The notes under the pieces are model-generated. The model saw only the letters and a list, made by a program, of their open reading frames with translations. It searched no databases and had not been told where the DNA came from. A stretch of DNA of 64,000 nucleotides from the NCBI RefSeq assembly GCF_005434965.1, contig NZ_SKCI01000001.1:890952-954951 (forward strand), read 5' to 3'. Below, one piece after another: positions 17,286-26,477 of the stretch (its first letter is position 1; the number at the start of each line of letters is the position of its first letter). The position numbers and the translations under genes are program-made. The stretch is from Marimonas lutisalis. GTDB taxonomy: Bacteria > Pseudomonadota > Alphaproteobacteria > Rhodobacterales > Rhodobacteraceae.

Positions 17286-18526
17286 TTCTCGATGATGCGC
17301 GCCTCGGCCCGAAGCTCTTCGAGATAGCCGCGGGCAAAGCTGTCGAGCCGGCGGTTCTGCAGGCTGAGCGTCACGTCCTCGCGCGAGATGCTTTCGGCGA
17401 TGGCGGGGGTGCGGCCGCAGAGCATCAGGAAGACCAGCGTCTGGCCGCCCGCACGGGTGAGATTGGTCGAGACCTCGTGCTTGTCGAGCTTGGCCAGTTC
17501 GATGGCGATGTCGGTGGGGATCTCGGCGGGGGCCTTGGAGCCGCGTTCGAGCACCTGTTCCGGCTGGCCCTTGGCGACGCCGTAGAGATCATCACAGGTA
17601 TCGACGCTGTCGCGGATTTTCTGCGCGGTGGCCAGCGCGCGTTCGCTGCGGCCGCCGTCAATGTAATAGGCGGCATATTCGATCGCGGCGTATTCGGGCG
17701 CCTGCGGGGCGCCTTCCTCGATCTCGCGCATCTGGAAGAGCGCGATTCCGCCCTGGATCGGGATGGGTTGCGTGACCTGTCCGGGGGCGAGGCCCAGAAC
17801 CATGGTTTGCACCTGCGGCGGCAGGTTGGTGATGGGCATCCAGTTCAGCCGCCCGCCGCGCCCGCGCGATCCGGACGCCGAATAGCGCCGTGCGGCGGAG
17901 GAAAAGGCCGAGACCGACGTGATCTGCGAGATTTCCTGCGCACGGGCCTGGGCTGCGGCCTCGCGTCCCGGCTGGGCAGGCAGGATGATTTCCGACAGGA
18001 GCACGCGCACGCTGCCGGCACCGGTCGAGCTGAGCGCACGGTCGACCTGCGCTTCGGAGATCTGCACGCGGGGGGCGAAGCGGGCACGCACCAGCTGGCG
18101 CCAGGCGACACCGGCGGCAACGAAATCGCGGAAGGTCTGTTCGGCGACACCGCCGCCTTCGAGCGCGCGCAGGAACTGCTCGGCGGTCATGTTGGCGCGT
18201 CCGGCGAATTCCTCCATGCCGGCCGCGATATCGTCCTGGGTTGGGCTGATGCCGCTGGTTTTGGCGGCTTCGAGCTTGAGCCGCTCTTCGATCAGCTGGC
18301 GGCGGGCCTCCGCTACGGGGTCGCCCGGGGCGCGGAACAGTTGCAGCATCCGGGCGCGCTGGTTCAGCTCGTACTGGGTGATGACGCTGTCATTGACGCG
18401 GATGGCCGGGGCAAACAGGTTCTGCGCGGCCACAGGCGCGGCCAGGCCGGCCATGGTGATCAGCGCCAGCGCGAAAAGCGCCGCCAGCCGCGTGAGAAGG
18501 TTCATGCTCTGCAAAGTTCTGCCCAT
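17282..18526 (-). CDS. surA: SurA-like periplasmic peptidyl-prolyl isomerase/chaperone
   Basis: A 414-residue exported protein. After a signal peptide ending APVAAQ come a SurA-type N-terminal domain (VNDSVITQYELNQRARML) and a parvulin-like region (VRVLLSEIILPAQPG... and GGRLNWMPITNLPPQVQT). It chaperones outer-membrane proteins such as the LptD encoded just upstream. ATG 18526 lies 8 bases after the lptD stop; ATG 18505 is an alternative giving a shorter, more typical signal peptide. Confidence 0.88.
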   Translation of the reverse strand: MGRTLQSMNLLTRLAALFALALITMAGLAAPVAAQNLFAPAIRVNDSVITQYELNQRARMLQLFRAPGDPVAEARRQLIEERLKLEAAKTSGISPTQDDIAAGMEEFAGRANMTAEQFLRALEGGGVAEQTFRDFVAAGVAWRQLVRARFAPRVQISEAQVDRALSSTGAGSVRVLLSEIILPAQPGREAAAQARAQEISQITSVSAFSSAARRYSASGSRGRGGRLNWMPITNLPPQVQTMVLGLAPGQVTQPIPIQGGIALFQMREIEEGAPQAPEYAAIEYAAYYIDGGRSERALATAQKIRDSVDTCDDLYGVAKGQPEQVLERGSKAPAEIPTDIAIELAKLDKHEVSTNLTRAGGQTLVFLMLCGRTPAIAESISREDVTLSLQNRRLDSFARGYLEELRAEARIIEK

Positions 18527-18534
18527 GGTTCTGC

Positions 18535-20748
18535 CTAGTTCCTGCAAGTCCGGGTGTAGCTCTTGTCCTGTGTTTCGGCGCTAAAGCCATTGATCCCGAT
18601 CGTAAAGCTGAAATCCGTCGATGGTTCGAGGATAGCGGATGAGGTGAAGCGACGCGAGACCGAAAGATCAACCGTGACGCATTCATTTCGGTATTGCAGC
18701 CCCACGGCGGCCTCGGCCGCCTTGTTCGAGACCACGTCGTAGCGCATGTTGGCGTTGCCCGACCAGTGGCGGCTGATCCGGTAGAGCCCGTCCACCGACC
18801 ATTCCGAAATCGTCGCGGGGCGGTTTTCCAACGGGTCGAACCCGAGCCACCCATAGCTGGCCCCGACCGCCAGGCGCGGGGTTTGCCAGGTGCCGCGCGC
18901 CTCGCCCTTGGAGAGGTTGAGGTTGGAATCGAACAACGCGCGGGCGGTCAGCGACAACCCGTTCGTCGACATCACCTGGCCGGCGACCAGCAGGGCCGAG
19001 GTGGTGCCGCGCAGCCCCGAACTGGTCGAGAAGTTGGGGTCCGCGGTTTCGCGCGTGATCTGGCCCAGTGTCAACCGCGAGGTCCAGCCCTGTGGGCCCA
19101 TGCGGGTCCAGTGCAGGCCGTAGGCGGCCACGAGCCCGCGCTCGCGCCGATCGGGGGCGGGAAAGCGCGAAAGCGACAGGAGGTTGCCTTCGTCGAATTC
19201 GACCCGGGTGCTTTCATCGTTGGCGACGTCGAGATGCGACCCGCCGGTCCATCCCAGCTGAACCATCGGCTCGATCACGTGGAGAGCGCCGTTGCGGGTG
19301 ACCTTCTGCATCGGCCAGCGCAGCGACACGGCGGCCATCGGCGTGACCTGCGTGGCCTGGGACGGGCGGGCGGCATCATCGGCAGTATAGAACTGATCGA
19401 AGGCGACGCCGGCCTGAATACCGGTGCGCAGACCCATCGCCAACGTCCAGTCGCGCCGCCAGAGCGCCGTGGCGTTGAGCCGGGTGACATCGCGGCCATC
19501 GACGATGGTATCGGCATCGGGCCCGTCGATATCCGTGTCCGAGTAGCGGAAATGCGAGTGCAGGGCGGCGCCGAGCCGCAACTCGCCGCCTGTGAGCCGC
19601 GGGAAGTGGCGGGCTTCATACGAAAAATCGCCGATCAGCGAAGGGATCGTCGAGGCATCTTCGCCCAGCCGCAGCGAGTGATAATGCGCCAGCGACGCAA
19701 GCAGGGCTTCATCGCGGCGGGTCCGGCTGAGGCGCAGTTCGCTCGCCATCGTGTCGTTGTCGGAATAGCCATAGTCGAACAGGTAGGTCTTGTCGCTGAC
19801 CACCTGGAGGTCGAAGTCGAGTTTGAAATCGTTGCGCAGGTTGAAATGGCCCTTGCCGTAAACGTAGGAGCGCAGCGCGGCGGTGCCGAGATTGTCGCTG
19901 GAAACGGCGCCGTTGAACTCGATCCGACCGTTGCTGAAGGCCTGGCGGTAGCGCAGTTCGAGCGTGCGGGAGTTCTGGGTGAGGAACGGGACGATGGTCA
20001 GGTCGCGATGATCGCCCAGGCGGATGAAATAGGGAACGCGGATCCCGCTGCCCAGCTGCGAATTGCCGGAAAAGCTGGGGATCAGGAAGCCGGTGGCGCG
20101 CTCCAGCGTGGGATCGGGCAGGCGCAGGCGCGGCAGGTAGAAGATGGGCACGTCGAGCACCCGGAACTGCGCATCGTCGAAATAGAGCTGTCGTTCGAGC
20201 TGGTCATGGATGACGCTGCGCGCCCGGATCTGCCAGAGCGGCGGGGTATCGGCACCACACACCCGGCAGGAGGTGACCGCGGCCTTGTAGAGCTGGGAAT
20301 AGCGGCCGTTGTAGCGGCCCAGTTGCAGCGCGGCGAGTTGCAGTTGCTGGCTGAGCACCATGCGCGCGCCAGTGAGCAGCCCGTTGCGATAGGCGGCATC
20401 GATCTCGGCGCCATTAGCGAGGATCAGGGCCTCGGCCCCCTCTTGCGTGATGGTGATCGGCCCCTCGATGGTGAGGGTATCGGCTTCGCGGTCATAGATG
20501 ATGCGGCTCGCCTGGATCCGGGCGTCGCCGTGCAGGGCTTCGACATTGCCTTCGGCCACGAGTCGGGTCTTGCCGTCGAGATAGACCTTGTCGGCCACCA
20601 GAACCGAGGGGCCCGTGTCAGTCGCGGTTTCGTCAATCGGTGCGGTGGTATCGTCCGGGGCCTCGTCGGGGGGCTGGGCGCGGGTGGCCAGAGGCAGCAG
20701 GCACAGCGCCAGGGCGAGGCAGGCGGCAATCAGAGGAGAGAGACGCAT
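18535..20748 (-). CDS. lptD: LPS-assembly protein LptD
   Basis: A 737-residue outer-membrane protein that inserts lipopolysaccharide into the outer leaflet together with LptE. It has a signal peptide (to TRAQ), an OstA/LptA-like beta-jellyroll (LVADKVYLDGKTRLVAEGNV, residues about 50-150), a cysteine-containing linker (TSCRVCGADTPP) and a C-terminal beta-barrel with alternating aromatic strands. The final residues TRTCRN carry another Cys. The start is the ATG two bases past the lptG stop; the long in-frame extension upstream lies in lptG and is not coding. Confidence 0.94.
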   Translation of the reverse strand: MRLSPLIAACLALALCLLPLATRAQPPDEAPDDTTAPIDETATDTGPSVLVADKVYLDGKTRLVAEGNVEALHGDARIQASRIIYDREADTLTIEGPITITQEGAEALILANGAEIDAAYRNGLLTGARMVLSQQLQLAALQLGRYNGRYSQLYKAAVTSCRVCGADTPPLWQIRARSVIHDQLERQLYFDDAQFRVLDVPIFYLPRLRLPDPTLERATGFLIPSFSGNSQLGSGIRVPYFIRLGDHRDLTIVPFLTQNSRTLELRYRQAFSNGRIEFNGAVSSDNLGTAALRSYVYGKGHFNLRNDFKLDFDLQVVSDKTYLFDYGYSDNDTMASELRLSRTRRDEALLASLAHYHSLRLGEDASTIPSLIGDFSYEARHFPRLTGGELRLGAALHSHFRYSDTDIDGPDADTIVDGRDVTRLNATALWRRDWTLAMGLRTGIQAGVAFDQFYTADDAARPSQATQVTPMAAVSLRWPMQKVTRNGALHVIEPMVQLGWTGGSHLDVANDESTRVEFDEGNLLSLSRFPAPDRRERGLVAAYGLHWTRMGPQGWTSRLTLGQITRETADPNFSTSSGLRGTTSALLVAGQVMSTNGLSLTARALFDSNLNLSKGEARGTWQTPRLAVGASYGWLGFDPLENRPATISEWSVDGLYRISRHWSGNANMRYDVVSNKAAEAAVGLQYRNECVTVDLSVSRRFTSSAILEPSTDFSFTIGINGFSAETQDKSYTRTCRN

Positions 20749-20750
20749 GG

Positions 20751-21848
20751 TCAGCCATCCTCCGTATGCAGGAGCAGGCCGAGGCCCAGAAGCACCGAGG
20801 CGACGGGCGGCGCCCAGGCGGCCAGCATCACCGGGATCTGTCCGTTTTCGCCCAGGATTTGCGCGAAGTTGCGGATGTAGTAGAGCGTGAAACCCAGCAT
20901 CAGCGAGATCAGCACCGCCACGCCCGTGCCGCCGCCACGCGCATGGCGCATGGTGAAGGCCGCGCCGATCAGCACCATCGCGGTGAGAAAGAGAGGTCGG
21001 GCCAGCTCCATCTGCAGCCAAACGGTGTGACGGCGGGCCGAGAATCCCGACTCTTCGAGCTGGTCGATATAGTCGGGCAGGTCCCAGATCGAGATCGCGC
21101 TGGGTGAGCCGAAGCTGTTGCGGATGCGTTCCTGCGTCAGCGTCGATGGCAGGGTGAAGTTCTCGTGTTCGACTGCGCTGCCCTCGGGGTTCTGCCCCGG
21201 CGCCAGTGGCCAGACCTTGGCCTCGCGCATCGACCATGCCCCGTCGATCAGCTTGGCTTCGCGGGCCTCGATCCGTCGCAGGGGGCCGCCTTGGGGCGAG
21301 TAGGTAATAAAGGTCAGATCATAGAGCACGGTCGCGTCCGGATTGGCCGAGGTGGCGCGGATCACCGTCTGGCCTTCGGGTCCGCCCTGGCGCAGCCAGA
21401 GCCCTTCGTAGGAGATCGACAGGATGTCGGTGCCGCCGGAAGCGAATTTCTGAAACAGCTCCTGATAGCGCTTTGAGGTGGCCGCGACGATTGGGTTGAA
21501 GGTGCTGACAGCCAGGACCCCAATGAGCAGCGCAACGGTGACCGGCGCGGCCAGCGCCTTGAGCCCAGAACGCCCGGTGGCGCGCACCACCACCAGTTCG
21601 GAACTGCGCGCCAGCCCGATGAACAGCGCCACGGTGGCCAGGATCATGATTAAGGGCAGGATCGTATCCAGCCCGCTTGGCGCGTTGAGCAGCGTGAGGA
21701 TCATCATGTCGGAAAAGGCCGCGGTCGAGCTGTCGAGCTTGCGCACCTGTTCGATCAGGTCGACAAGTGCCTGCAACAGGAAGAACACCGCGAAAATGCC
21801 GAGGAACATCCAGAGGAACTTCCGCGCGAAATAGAGGTGCAGGGTCAT
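20751..21848 (-). CDS. lptG: LPS export ABC transporter permease LptG
   Basis: A 365-residue inner-membrane permease of the YjgP/YjgQ family. Two N-terminal helices (FARKFLWMFLGIFAVFFLL), a helix around LARSSELVVVRATG, a large periplasmic beta-jellyroll, then three C-terminal helices (PLFLTAMVLIGAAFTM). With LptF and the LptB ATPase (not in this window) it extracts LPS from the inner membrane. The ATG overlaps the lptF stop (ATGA). Confidence 0.95.
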   Translation of the reverse strand: MTLHLYFARKFLWMFLGIFAVFFLLQALVDLIEQVRKLDSSTAAFSDMMILTLLNAPSGLDTILPLIMILATVALFIGLARSSELVVVRATGRSGLKALAAPVTVALLIGVLAVSTFNPIVAATSKRYQELFQKFASGGTDILSISYEGLWLRQGGPEGQTVIRATSANPDATVLYDLTFITYSPQGGPLRRIEAREAKLIDGAWSMREAKVWPLAPGQNPEGSAVEHENFTLPSTLTQERIRNSFGSPSAISIWDLPDYIDQLEESGFSARRHTVWLQMELARPLFLTAMVLIGAAFTMRHARGGGTGVAVLISLMLGFTLYYIRNFAQILGENGQIPVMLAAWAPPVASVLLGLGLLLHTEDG

Positions 21849-22987
21849 GCCGGCACCTCGTCCTGTAGCGGGAAGGCGCGCCGCGACCGGCGTGGGCGCG
21901 CCGCGAGCCATAGCAGGACAACGGCGGCGCAGATGCCCGCGACGGGCGGCAGGTAGAGTAGCGGCCAGCGGTCGGGTTCGGCCAGCACCGGGTCGGTGAC
22001 GAAGCCCTCGACCAGTTTGAGCGAGACCAGCAGGAAGATCGCGCCGACGATCTGTTTCCACACGCCGAAGCGGCTGAAACCGCCGACAAGAAGCGAGGAA
22101 AAGCCGATCAGCGCCGCGGCAACGCACAGGAGCGGCTGGGTGAAGCGCAGGTGAAGCTGTTCCATCGCGCGGCCCAGCGTGCTGCCCGCGCGTTCGGCCT
22201 CGGCCGCGGGATCGCGCAGCAAATCGAGGGTCGCGGCATGTTCGAGGCGGAAGGGCTGTATCGGCGCGGTACCGACCAGGCTGCTGATATCGTAGGAGAA
22301 ATCATCGAAATGCGTGGAGATGAGCCGGCCGGTCTGGTTGTTGAGCGCCTGTGACAGCCCGTCGATCATCACCAGTTTGGAGCTGTCGCCATCGCGCACG
22401 AGGAACGCTTCGCGCGCTGTGTAGGTGTAGGTGGTGCCTTCGGTGCCGCGGCGGCGATCCGACAAGAAGACATCGCGCAGCGCGCCCTCGGGGGTGATTT
22501 CGCGGATGTAGAACGTCACCCAGGGAGAGGGATGCAGAAAGGCGCCTTCGGTCAGGAGCTTGGCAGTGACATTGCGCGATATCTCGATCTCGCGCTCTTT
22601 CAGCTGCGCGGTGGACATTGGCACCAGCAGGTGGGTGAGCACGGTCATCATCCCGGCCACGATCAGCCCGAACACGGCCACGGGCCGCGCCAGCCGCCAC
22701 GGCGAAAAGCCGGTGGCCTGCATCACCGTCAGCTCGCTTTCGGTGTTCAGCCGGTTGGTCACGTAGATCGCCGCGGCAAAGCCCGCGACCGGCAGCACCA
22801 GGCGGATCACGTTGGGCAGGGTGAGCGCGGTGAACTCGGCGAAGACCCAGGCCGTCTGTCCTTCGCCGATCAGCACGTCGAAGAGCTTGACCGCGCGGTT
22901 GATCCAGTAGACCGAAACGAGCACGAGCGAAAAGAACCCGAACAGCACCATGAGTTGCGACAGTATGTACCTGTCGAATCTGGCCAA
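21845..22987 (-). CDS. lptF: LPS export ABC transporter permease LptF
   Basis: A 380-residue paralogue of LptG with the same 3+3 helix layout and periplasmic domain (from RFDRYILSQLMVLFGFFSLV to LPPVAGICAAVVLLW). The start is a TTG at 22987: a strong GGGGGGAG (23001-22994, minus strand) sits six bases before it and no ATG or GTG with a site fits, giving fMet-ARFDRY as in homologues. First gene of the outer-membrane biogenesis operon; divergent from pepA with 137 bp between the starts. Confidence 0.94.
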   Translation of the reverse strand: MARFDRYILSQLMVLFGFFSLVLVSVYWINRAVKLFDVLIGEGQTAWVFAEFTALTLPNVIRLVLPVAGFAAAIYVTNRLNTESELTVMQATGFSPWRLARPVAVFGLIVAGMMTVLTHLLVPMSTAQLKEREIEISRNVTAKLLTEGAFLHPSPWVTFYIREITPEGALRDVFLSDRRRGTEGTTYTYTAREAFLVRDGDSSKLVMIDGLSQALNNQTGRLISTHFDDFSYDISSLVGTAPIQPFRLEHAATLDLLRDPAAEAERAGSTLGRAMEQLHLRFTQPLLCVAAALIGFSSLLVGGFSRFGVWKQIVGAIFLLVSLKLVEGFVTDPVLAEPDRWPLLYLPPVAGICAAVVLLWLAARPRRSRRAFPLQDEVPA

Positions 22988-23124
22988 AATGCACTCCCCC
23001 CGGGGCAACAAGATATTGCGTGGACATTACAGGAAAGCGGCAGGGGTGGTAAACTGCTATCTGGCCAAGTCGGCGGCTCCGCGCTAGGTATTCTGGCAGG
23101 ATATTCACACGGGAGCCGCGCGCC

Positions 23125-24594
23125 ATGACACAACCGATTAGTTTCACCTTTGCCGAGACCGAAGTCGACGCGATCGCCGGGGCCGAGGGCCGGGTCGCGG
23201 TTCTGGTCGATGAGGGCGGACGGCTCGATATCGTTGCGCGGCGGGCGAACCGGCTGACCAAGGGCGCGGTGAAGCGCCTGATCGAGGGGGAACGCTTTGC
23301 CAAGGCCAAGCCGGGCGACGTGCTGAGCCTGGCCTATCCTGTCGGCATGGCCGCCGAGGCGCTGGACGTGGTCAAGCTGGCCCGGCGCCCCAAGGTGGAG
23401 GAGGCGCGCAAGGCGGGGGTGGAGCTGGCCAAGCGCATGGGCAAGGCCGACCTTGTGCTGGCTGCGGGCAGCAACACGCGCAGCGACGAGATCGTGACCG
23501 GGTTGGCGCTGCGCGCCTACGGGTTCGACACGCACAAGACGGCCGAGCCCGAGCCGCGCGGCGCGGTGACGGTGATGTGTTCGAAACCTGACGAGGTGAA
23601 AGCCGACTGCGCCGCGCCGCTGGCGGTGGCCGAGGGCGTGCATTTCACCCGCGACCTGGTCAACGAACCGGCCAACCACCTGACCACGACCAGCTTTGCC
23701 GAGCGGCTGAAGGATATGGAGAACCTTGGCCTGAAAGTCGAGGTGCTGGAAGAGGCGGAGTTGGAAAAGCTGGGGATGGGCAGCCTTCTGTCGGTCGGTC
23801 AGGGCAGCGACAGCCCGTCGAAAGTTGTTGTCATGCAATGGCTTGGCGGCAAGAAGGGCGAAAAGCCGCTGGCGCTGATCGGCAAGGGCGTGGTGTTCGA
23901 CACGGGCGGCATTTCACTGAAACCCGCCGCCGGCATGGAAGACATGACCATGGACATGGGCGGCGCCGGGGTGGTGTCGGGCGTGATGCGCGCGCTTGCG
24001 CTGAGGAAGGCCAAGGCCAATGTCGTGGGCGTGGTCGGGCTGGTCGAGAACATGCCCTCGGGCCGCGCCACGCGTCCGGGCGACGTGGTGACCTCGATGA
24101 AGGGCGACACGATCGAGGTCATCAACACCGATGCCGAGGGGCGGCTCGTCCTGGCGGATGTGATGTGGTACGCGCAGGACCGGTTCGAGCCGGTGGGCAT
24201 GGTCGACCTGGCCACGCTGACCGGGGCGATCATCATCGGGCTGGGGCATGAGAATGCCGGGGTGTTTTCCAACAATGACGATTTCTGCAAAAGCTTCCTG
24301 AAGGCGGCCGAGGCCGAGGGCGAAGGCGCCTGGCGGATGCCGCTGGGCCAGGCCTATGACGGCATGCTGAAATCGCGCATCGCCGACATGAAGAACGTGG
24401 GTGGCCGGCCCGCGGGGTCGATCACCGCGGCGCAGTTCCTGCAGCGTTTCGTCAAGGAGGACACGCCCTGGATCCACCTCGATATCGCGGGTGTCGCCAG
24501 CGTGAAAACCGACACCGCCTATGCGCCCGAGGGCGCGACCGGCTGGGGCGTGCTGGCGCTGAACCGGCTGGTGGCCGACAATTACGAGGGATAA
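23125..24594 (+). CDS. pepA: leucyl aminopeptidase (M17)
   Basis: A 489-residue cytosolic zinc/manganese aminopeptidase that removes N-terminal residues from peptides. The M17 signature NTDAEGRL is at about residue 334, with GKGVVFDTGGISLKP and GGAGVVSG metal/active-site segments before it. The N-terminal third is the regulatory macro-like domain, which in some homologues binds DNA. It is followed nine bases later by holC, an arrangement found in many proteobacteria. Confidence 0.96.
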   Translation: MTQPISFTFAETEVDAIAGAEGRVAVLVDEGGRLDIVARRANRLTKGAVKRLIEGERFAKAKPGDVLSLAYPVGMAAEALDVVKLARRPKVEEARKAGVELAKRMGKADLVLAAGSNTRSDEIVTGLALRAYGFDTHKTAEPEPRGAVTVMCSKPDEVKADCAAPLAVAEGVHFTRDLVNEPANHLTTTSFAERLKDMENLGLKVEVLEEAELEKLGMGSLLSVGQGSDSPSKVVVMQWLGGKKGEKPLALIGKGVVFDTGGISLKPAAGMEDMTMDMGGAGVVSGVMRALALRKAKANVVGVVGLVENMPSGRATRPGDVVTSMKGDTIEVINTDAEGRLVLADVMWYAQDRFEPVGMVDLATLTGAIIIGLGHENAGVFSNNDDFCKSFLKAAEAEGEGAWRMPLGQAYDGMLKSRIADMKNVGGRPAGSITAAQFLQRFVKEDTPWIHLDIAGVASVKTDTAYAPEGATGWGVLALNRLVADNYEG

Positions 24595-24603
24595 CAAAGC
24601 CTT

Positions 24604-25068
24604 ATGGGCGAGGTATTCTTCTATCACCTGACGCGCCGCCCGCTCGAGGCGGCGCTGCCCGAGTTGCTGGAACGCTCGCTCGGCCGGGGCTGGAAGGTGC
24701 TGGTGCGCGGCACCGATGCGGCGCGCATGGATTGGTTGGACCAGAAGCTGTGGCTGGGCCCCGAGGACCGGTTCCTGCCGCATGGACAGGCGGGTGGCGC
24801 GCACGATGCGATGCAACCGGTGCTGCTGACCACCGCCGGGGACAATGCCAATGCGGCGGCCTGCCTGATGGCGGTGGACGGTGCCGAGGTAAGCGCCGAG
24901 GAAGTGGGCGCGCTGGACCGGGTCTGCGTTCTGTTCGATGGAAATGACGACAGCGCGCTGGCCCGCGCGCGGGCGCAGTGGAAGGCGCTGACCGATGCGG
25001 GATGCGCGGCGCAATACTGGTCGGAAGAATCGGGCCGCTGGGAGATGAAGGCGCAGAAGGGCGGCTGA
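24604..25068 (+). CDS. holC: DNA polymerase III subunit chi
   Basis: A 154-residue clamp-loader accessory protein. It begins VFFYHLTRRPLEAALPELLE and contains the HDAMQPVLLTT segment and GALDRVCVLFDGND that typify HolC. In other bacteria it connects the clamp loader (via psi) to single-strand binding protein. Directly behind pepA and probably co-transcribed; a hairpin repeat follows its stop. Confidence 0.93.
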   Translation: MGEVFFYHLTRRPLEAALPELLERSLGRGWKVLVRGTDAARMDWLDQKLWLGPEDRFLPHGQAGGAHDAMQPVLLTTAGDNANAAACLMAVDGAEVSAEEVGALDRVCVLFDGNDDSALARARAQWKALTDAGCAAQYWSEESGRWEMKAQKGG

Positions 25069-25100
25069 CCCGGGCGGGTCTGCCGGTTTCGGGGGCAGGA

Positions 25101-25149
25101 GCGAGGGGCCAGCCCCTCGCGCTCCCCGAGGTATTTTCGGTCAGATGAA
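25101..25149 (+). repeat. 3'-end repeat, hairpin + GTATTTT + AGATGAA (copy f)
   Basis: GCGAGGGG-CCAG-CCCCTCGC (25101-25120), GCTCCCCGAGGTATTTTCGG, then TCAGATGAA. The first 27 bases equal those of copy c at 10134. It follows holC in its orientation and would act as its terminator. Confidence 0.7.
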
Positions 25150-25172
25150 GACCGGATCGTGATTTGTGGGCG

Positions 25173-26477
25173 CTAGATGCCCAGCCGGTCGCGCAGCGCG
25201 TACCATGTCATCGCCAGGGTCAGCAGCGGCGTACGCATCGCCGGTCCGCCCGGGAAGGGCCGGCTGGGAATGCGCGAGAGCGTGTCGAACCCGTCGGTTT
25301 CGCCCTGGATCGCGCGGGCCATGACCTGCCCGGCATGGGTGGCACTGCCCACACCGTGACCTGAATAGCCCGAGGCCGACAGGATGTTGGGCGCGACGCG
25401 CGCGACGTAGGGCAGCCGCCGCATGGTGATGGCGAGCGTGCCGCCCCAGGTGTAGTCGAAGGGGATGTCGGCGAGATGGGGAAAGATCTCGGCCATCGGT
25501 TTGCGCACGGTGCGGCCGATATCGGGGAAGCGGTAGCCATAGCTTTCGCCGCCGCCGAAGAGGAGCCGCTTGTCCGGCGTCAGGCGGAAATAGTTTACCA
25601 CGAATTTCGTGTCCGCCACCGCGACGTCGCGGGCCAGGACGCGGGCGGCATCATCGCCCAGGGGGGGCGTGGCGGCGATGAAATTGTTGATCGGCATGAC
25701 CCGGGCCGCGACCTTGCGGTTCAATCCGCCGAGATAGCCGTTCGCCGCGAGGATCACGTGTTCGGCCCGAACCTTGCCGGCATCGGTGCGGACTTCGATC
25801 GGGCTGCGGCCCTCTGTGATCGTATGCACGTGGGTGCCTTCGTGAATGCGCGCGCCGGCCGCAGCCGCGGCGCGGGCGAGACCGATTGCATAGTTCAGCG
25901 GGTGCAGGTGACCGGCGCCCATGTCGAGCGTGCCGCCCACGTATTTCGGAGACGGGCAGACCGCCTGCATGCCGTCGCGGTCGAGCGGGGTGATCTGGTC
26001 ATAGCCGTAACGGGTTTGCAGGTGCTCGGCATAGGCGTGTTCATGTGCGACCTCGCCCCTGGTGAAGCAGGCATGCGCCACGCCCGGTTTCAGGTCACAG
26101 TCGATCGCGTGCTCGGCCACGAGTGATTTGACAAGCGCCTTGGCATCCTGGGCCAGCGACCAGAGTTTCGCGGCATCGTCCGGCCCCAGCATTCTTTCCA
26201 GCTCGGTCTGTTCCACGCGCTGGCCCGAGCCCAGCTGCCCGCCGTTGCGGCCGGAGGCGCCAAAGCCCACGCGGTGGGCATCGACCAGGACCACATCGCG
26301 GCCCGCCTGCGCGAGGTGCAGCGCCGCCGAGAGCCCGGTGAACCCGCCGCCGATGACGCAGACATCGGCCCGGGTTTCGCCCTTGAGCATGGGAAAGCGT
26401 GGCAGGTCCTGCGCGGTGGCGGCATACCAGCTGGCGGGATACTCGCCGCGTTTGTCGTTGGAAAAGAGCAGGTTCAT
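25173..26477 (-). CDS. puuB: FAD-dependent oxidoreductase, gamma-glutamylputrescine oxidase-like
   Basis: A 434-residue DAO-family flavoprotein. Residues 38-60 (DVCVIGGGFTGLSAALHLAQ) form the FAD loop, followed by GFGASGRNGGQ, the PuuB/OrdL hallmark. Near the C-terminus GYSGHGVGSATHAGQ is the second FAD contact. In the Puu pathway it oxidises gamma-glutamylputrescine to the aldehyde plus NH3 and H2O2. The start overlaps the stop of the glutamine-synthetase-like gene (ATGA). No aldehyde dehydrogenase (PuuC) is adjacent. Other gamma-glutamyl amines (ethanolamine, isopropylamine) are possible substrates. Confidence 0.85.
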   Translation of the reverse strand: MNLLFSNDKRGEYPASWYAATAQDLPRFPMLKGETRADVCVIGGGFTGLSAALHLAQAGRDVVLVDAHRVGFGASGRNGGQLGSGQRVEQTELERMLGPDDAAKLWSLAQDAKALVKSLVAEHAIDCDLKPGVAHACFTRGEVAHEHAYAEHLQTRYGYDQITPLDRDGMQAVCPSPKYVGGTLDMGAGHLHPLNYAIGLARAAAAAGARIHEGTHVHTITEGRSPIEVRTDAGKVRAEHVILAANGYLGGLNRKVAARVMPINNFIAATPPLGDDAARVLARDVAVADTKFVVNYFRLTPDKRLLFGGGESYGYRFPDIGRTVRKPMAEIFPHLADIPFDYTWGGTLAITMRRLPYVARVAPNILSASGYSGHGVGSATHAGQVMARAIQGETDGFDTLSRIPSRPFPGGPAMRTPLLTLAMTWYALRDRLGI

